A program made the translations under genes and the position numbers. 64,000 bases of DNA from assembly GCA_036267155.1 (NCBI GenBank), contig DATAWP010000032.1, positions 29,008-93,007 of the forward strand, written 5' to 3'. Position 1 is the first letter of the stretch; the number at the start of each line of letters is the position of its first letter. Below are positions 61,801 through 64,000 of the stretch, in pieces. Origin of the DNA: PALSA-1353 sp036267155 (GTDB taxonomy: Bacteria; Planctomycetota; Phycisphaerae; Tepidisphaerales; Tepidisphaeraceae). The notes beneath the pieces were generated by a model, which searched no databases, was not told the DNA's origin, and saw nothing but the letters and a program-made list of their open reading frames with translations.

Positions 61801-64000
61801 CCTCATTTACGATGTCTCCGGAAACGTCAATCTGACCAACAGTCTCGTGCCCAACGGCAGCACCATGGGCAATCTGGTCCAGGCCGGCACCGGCATACTG
61901 ACCCTTTCCGGAGCCGACACCATCGGCGCGCTGAGCATCAATTCCGGAACCGTCGTGCTGAACAATGCGGCGGCGCTCGTGGCCAGCGGCACCCTCACCA
62001 TGGGCAGTTCCGCGAAACTCGACCTCAACGGCAACAACGCCACCGTCGGCGCCATCTCCGGCGCCGGCTCGATCACCGATTCGGCAAGCACCACGACTCC
62101 CACGCTGACCTTTGGCAGCGCCGCCGCCGCCGCCTTCAGCGGGGTTATTCAGGATGGCGCCGGCACGATAACACTCGTCAAGACCGGGGCCGGCGTCGAG
62201 ACCTTCTCCTCCGCCAACAACTATAGCGGCGGCACCACGATCAACGGCGGCGCGATACTTGCCGGAAACAGCGGGTCGTTTGGCTCCGGCACCATCACTA
62301 TCAACTCCACCCAGGGCCTTCAATTGGGCGACGGGGTCAACATTGCCAACGCCATTACCATCAGCGGCGTCGGCAGCAGCGAATTTGAAGATGTCCCCGG
62401 CGTAAGCACGTCGGCAACCATCTCGGGCGATATTACCGTCACCGGCGGAGGCGCCACCCAGTTCCGCGTCGGGACCAGCGCCGGCGGCACGAGCCCGTCG
62501 TCCACCCTTACTCTTACCGGAGCGACTGCTGCTGGAACTTCCGAACTCGTCGCCACCCGAGGCAACGTCGTCTTCGCCGAAAACGCTTCAGTTGTCACCA
62601 CCAGCACCGCCGCAATGCTCATCGGCCGATTTGGGCCGACTTACACCCTCAACCTGACCCTGCAGGACAACGCGTCCATCACCGGGGTCGGCATCAATCT
62701 CGGCGGCAACACTTCAAGCTCCGACAATCTCAACACCAGCGTCATCCTCAACGACAATGCCTCGCTCAACGGCGGCACCGGCGCGCTGAATCTCGATGCC
62801 TCCGAGGTCACGAACAATACCACGACGCTCGCCCTCAACGGGAATTCCAACCTCTCCATCGGAAGCATCACCACGACCCCCAATGACGTTGGAACCGCGG
62901 CCAGCGCAACCATGATGTTCAACGGCGGCGGAATCACCGCCACCGCCGCCGATGCCGACTTTGCCTCGGGAACATATTTCCTGCCCAACCTTTCCGTGAT
63001 CGACGTCGTCAACGTCGGCCCGATAGGAGTCCCGGTCAGCTTCTCCGTCGCCTCCGGCGGCGGGTTCATCAATAATGGCGGCTTCTCCATCACCCTCGCC
63101 CAGTCATTCTCCGATGGCGGCGGCGGTGGATTGAGCTTCCTCGGCGCGGGTGGGACAACCATTCTCGCTAATTACAACTCTTTCAGCGGCAACGCGACGC
63201 TCTCGAGTGGAACATTGGTGGCCGCCAACGGCTCCGGCTCCGCCACGGGTTCGGGAAGCCTCATCCTCAACGGCGGAATCCTCGCCAGCGCTTCTGCATC
63301 ACAAATTTCCTCGCTGGCGATCAATCTGGGCGCAACCGCGGCCGGCAACACTTCCGGCGCTGGCTTTATCACCGGAACTGTCCTCGCAGGGTCCGGCGCT
63401 CACACCATCGCCCCGGGCGGAATCGGCGCCATCGGCACCATCACCCTCGGCGCCCTCACCACCAACAGCAACACTACCTTGGATTTTGACCTGGGCTCCC
63501 CCGTCTCCGCCGGCAGCTACACCGGCGATCTGATCGATCTCACGAGTGGGCCGCTCACCGTCGGCAGCGGCACCGACATCATCTTCGGAACCAATCCCAC
63601 ATCGAACGGCGATTATCGCCTCTTCGAAGGCAGCTTTGGAAGCCCCACTCTTGCCAACTTCGTTCTTCCTTCTCAAGCGGGCGAGATCTATAGCCTCAGC
63701 ACAAGCGCCGATTCCGGCTATCTCGATCTTGTTGTCGCGGCCGGCGGCCCGGCCAGTCTCTCCTGGGACAATCTCGGCGGCAGCGGCAACGGCACCACCT
63801 GGGATACCGTTCAGCAGAATTGGAATAACGGCACCGCCCCGGCCCTCTACAGCGACGGCGCCAACGTCACTTTCAACGACACCAACAATGGCCACTACGC
63901 CGTCACCCTGAACGGCACCGTCTCCCCCAACTCGGTGCTCGTCAACAACAGCAACGGCAACTACACCATCAGCGGCACCGGCGGCATCGCCGGCGCCGGC
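58823..64000 (+). CDS. Giant secreted protein with autotransporter-type beta-strand repeats (3' truncated by window edge)
   Basis: The frame is open for all 1726 codons to the right edge; start ATG 58823 has GGAGGG upstream. The long N-region signal (AIAAISAATGLVAWAAVSRA) is followed by repeated Gly/Asn/Thr-rich beta-helix units of the autotransporter-associated repeat type, such as NSYTGATTVDSGVLELN, NTYSGGTNVNFGNLRLD and NNYSGGTTINGGAILAG. Interspersed modules have WNTTNGGAWETASNWSP and WDTVQQNWNNGTAP. It is probably a cell-surface or secreted adhesin or substrate-binding protein. Its role is unknown, but it follows the pectin locus. Confidence 0.85.
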   Translation, partial: MTVIRPTRKYRVGPSSISTHSRAIAAISAATGLVAWAAVSRADTFGANGSSTVLNVSSAWTEETVGGADSPPPGVNDIGQFDSLAGSTTSFTLGASMSWLGLSVVNPGGAITIGNDGNTLTLGGDGINMSSASQNLTMMDALNLEQNLSFDVNAGQTLTVDGAVGMNTSTLNFDGGGTQIINGVLSDGGAGGAIAQTGAGTVILTASNSYTGATTVDSGVLELNFAAAGAPSTNIAPSGSVLRLGGGTLLVNGGSAGGTQTFASTDLTPSQGLTVVRLNSNGTNPTLNMGTINVDSASTNAGGLIEFIGPATSSDGLNASPVAATGTITVGSTNSLAGTGGILVDNPGSVPFAVVGQANGQVTDFAAVSGGVVVGGSTIAGFYTALPSSTTGSFNMAVNADVSNTGEIRYSGNSSMTTLRFNSPTGGLYNDGVNNMDQILMKSGNVLQPGAILVTPNVGANNILLQDQGGPSQAILGGEGNNVDVTIFQYNTLGALIIDGGIRAAGGHAGGYAQGGPGTVELNGDASSTYSLASNLYGGLTVIGNFAQGAALGTGAINLNGGNVDIDYTGTLDNGSARAITVGAGGGGISATAGNTLTVDGAITGSGPLNIGYGALTTNEENSTSFVVTAASNAGSGMVVLSGAAANTYSGGTNVNFGNLRLDTASAGAGNVNVNSGGILSGTGTITNTVVVNSGGQIQPGDGSIGTFGAGGLTLNNGSILDLEFNGLTNDLLNISNTHGLSLSGTDDINVDNTSGGQYTSDGSYDIFDVAGGNTANLADLHVLNAKAGLTYTFADSGNFVTMTIAGGGVNAFWNTTNGGAWETASNWSPATVPTNAGDTANFDPNPPGLSSSSTITIAGNHTLGTMNFQNSNAYTIAETTGGTFALTIDNKGSGGAINDNLGSHFIDVPLVLSDSSGATDVAVANAPDTLTINGAVSGNDGLSMSGNGTLLLAANNSYAGATAIDSGTVQVGTGGAAGSLGTSAANITLGGTLIYDVSGNVNLTNSLVPNGSTMGNLVQAGTGILTLSGADTIGALSINSGTVVLNNAAALVASGTLTMGSSAKLDLNGNNATVGAISGAGSITDSASTTTPTLTFGSAAAAAFSGVIQDGAGTITLVKTGAGVETFSSANNYSGGTTINGGAILAGNSGSFGSGTITINSTQGLQLGDGVNIANAITISGVGSSEFEDVPGVSTSATISGDITVTGGGATQFRVGTSAGGTSPSSTLTLTGATAAGTSELVATRGNVVFAENASVVTTSTAAMLIGRFGPTYTLNLTLQDNASITGVGINLGGNTSSSDNLNTSVILNDNASLNGGTGALNLDASEVTNNTTTLALNGNSNLSIGSITTTPNDVGTAASATMMFNGGGITATAADADFASGTYFLPNLSVIDVVNVGPIGVPVSFSVASGGGFINNGGFSITLAQSFSDGGGGGLSFLGAGGTTILANYNSFSGNATLSSGTLVAANGSGSATGSGSLILNGGILASASASQISSLAINLGATAAGNTSGAGFITGTVLAGSGAHTIAPGGIGAIGTITLGALTTNSNTTLDFDLGSPVSAGSYTGDLIDLTSGPLTVGSGTDIIFGTNPTSNGDYRLFEGSFGSPTLANFVLPSQAGEIYSLSTSADSGYLDLVVAAGGPASLSWDNLGGSGNGTTWDTVQQNWNNGTAPALYSDGANVTFNDTNNGHYAVTLNGTVSPNSVLVNNSNGNYTISGTGGIAGAG

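Noticed and set aside
59759..62323. Long minus-strand Gly/Ala-rich frames within the beta-strand-repeat gene
   Set aside because: They mirror the low-complexity repeats of the plus-strand gene; the plus-strand frame has a signal peptide, ribosome site and family repeats.
1..64000. CRISPR arrays, tRNA or rRNA genes, prophage
   Set aside because: No regularly spaced repeats with unique spacers, no cloverleaf or rRNA core sequences, and no phage structural genes were seen.

Overview
The window is GC-rich bacterial DNA without rRNA, tRNA or CRISPR arrays. Several features point to Planctomycetota, probably a Phycisphaerae-like lineage: a short protein of the Verrucomicrobia/Planctomycetes-restricted Minf_1886 type, a prepilin-like protein with FTLVELLVVIGIIAIL, a very long autotransporter-type beta-strand-repeat protein, secreted plant-polysaccharide enzymes, and planctomycete-style intergenic palindromes. 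This assignment is an inference from gene content.

Layout. 1-0.8 kb: the 3' end of a GT-C-type membrane glycosyltransferase. 0.9-14.6 kb: a flagellar cluster on the minus strand. In transcription order it holds a TPR membrane protein, a FlgN-like chaperone, a soluble histidine kinase, a sigma-54 activator, then flgB-flgC-fliE-fliF-fliG-fliH-fliI-fliJ-motE-like-fliK, with many 4-base overlaps. A candidate sigma-54 promoter lies just upstream of flgB. 14.9-28 kb: mixed housekeeping genes, including a zinc-ribbon membrane protein, HtrA-like protease, RecA with an N-terminal repeat extension and a GTTC-N7-GTTC site upstream, RNA 2',3'-cyclic phosphodiesterase, PfkB kinase, methyltransferase, M20 peptidase, Minf_1886-like protein, TolC-like lipoprotein and an AhpD-like protein. 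28.1-31.2 kb: a degraded segment bracketed by about 90-bp inverted copies of one repeat. It holds an outer-membrane-protein remnant, a DyP peroxidase broken by one in-frame TAG, a potassium channel whose RCK domain is cut short, and a REP-transposase remnant.

31.2-58.4 kb: a locus that looks dedicated to rhamnogalacturonan-I (pectin). It encodes a CE12-like acetylesterase, a PL26/YetA-like exolyase, a sodium-solute symporter, a GH35 beta-galactosidase, a rhamnose/AI-2-type ABC importer in which one permease is fused in frame to the binding protein, a Gfo/Idh/MocA oxidoreductase, a PL4 rhamnogalacturonan lyase, a Tat-exported six-hairpin glycosidase broken by one in-frame TGA, two tandem LacI-family regulators, and a single polypeptide joining a GH28 pectinase to a GH106 alpha-L-rhamnosidase. 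Inferred scheme: PL4, PL26 and CE12 open and deacetylate the backbone, GH35 trims galactan side chains, GH28-GH106 removes alternating galacturonate and rhamnose, and the importers take up the products. A HigA antitoxin translationally coupled to a short Vsr endonuclease and a REP-associated transposase flanked by hairpins sit within this locus.

58.8-64 kb: an open reading frame without a stop for a giant secreted beta-strand-repeat protein, running off the right edge.
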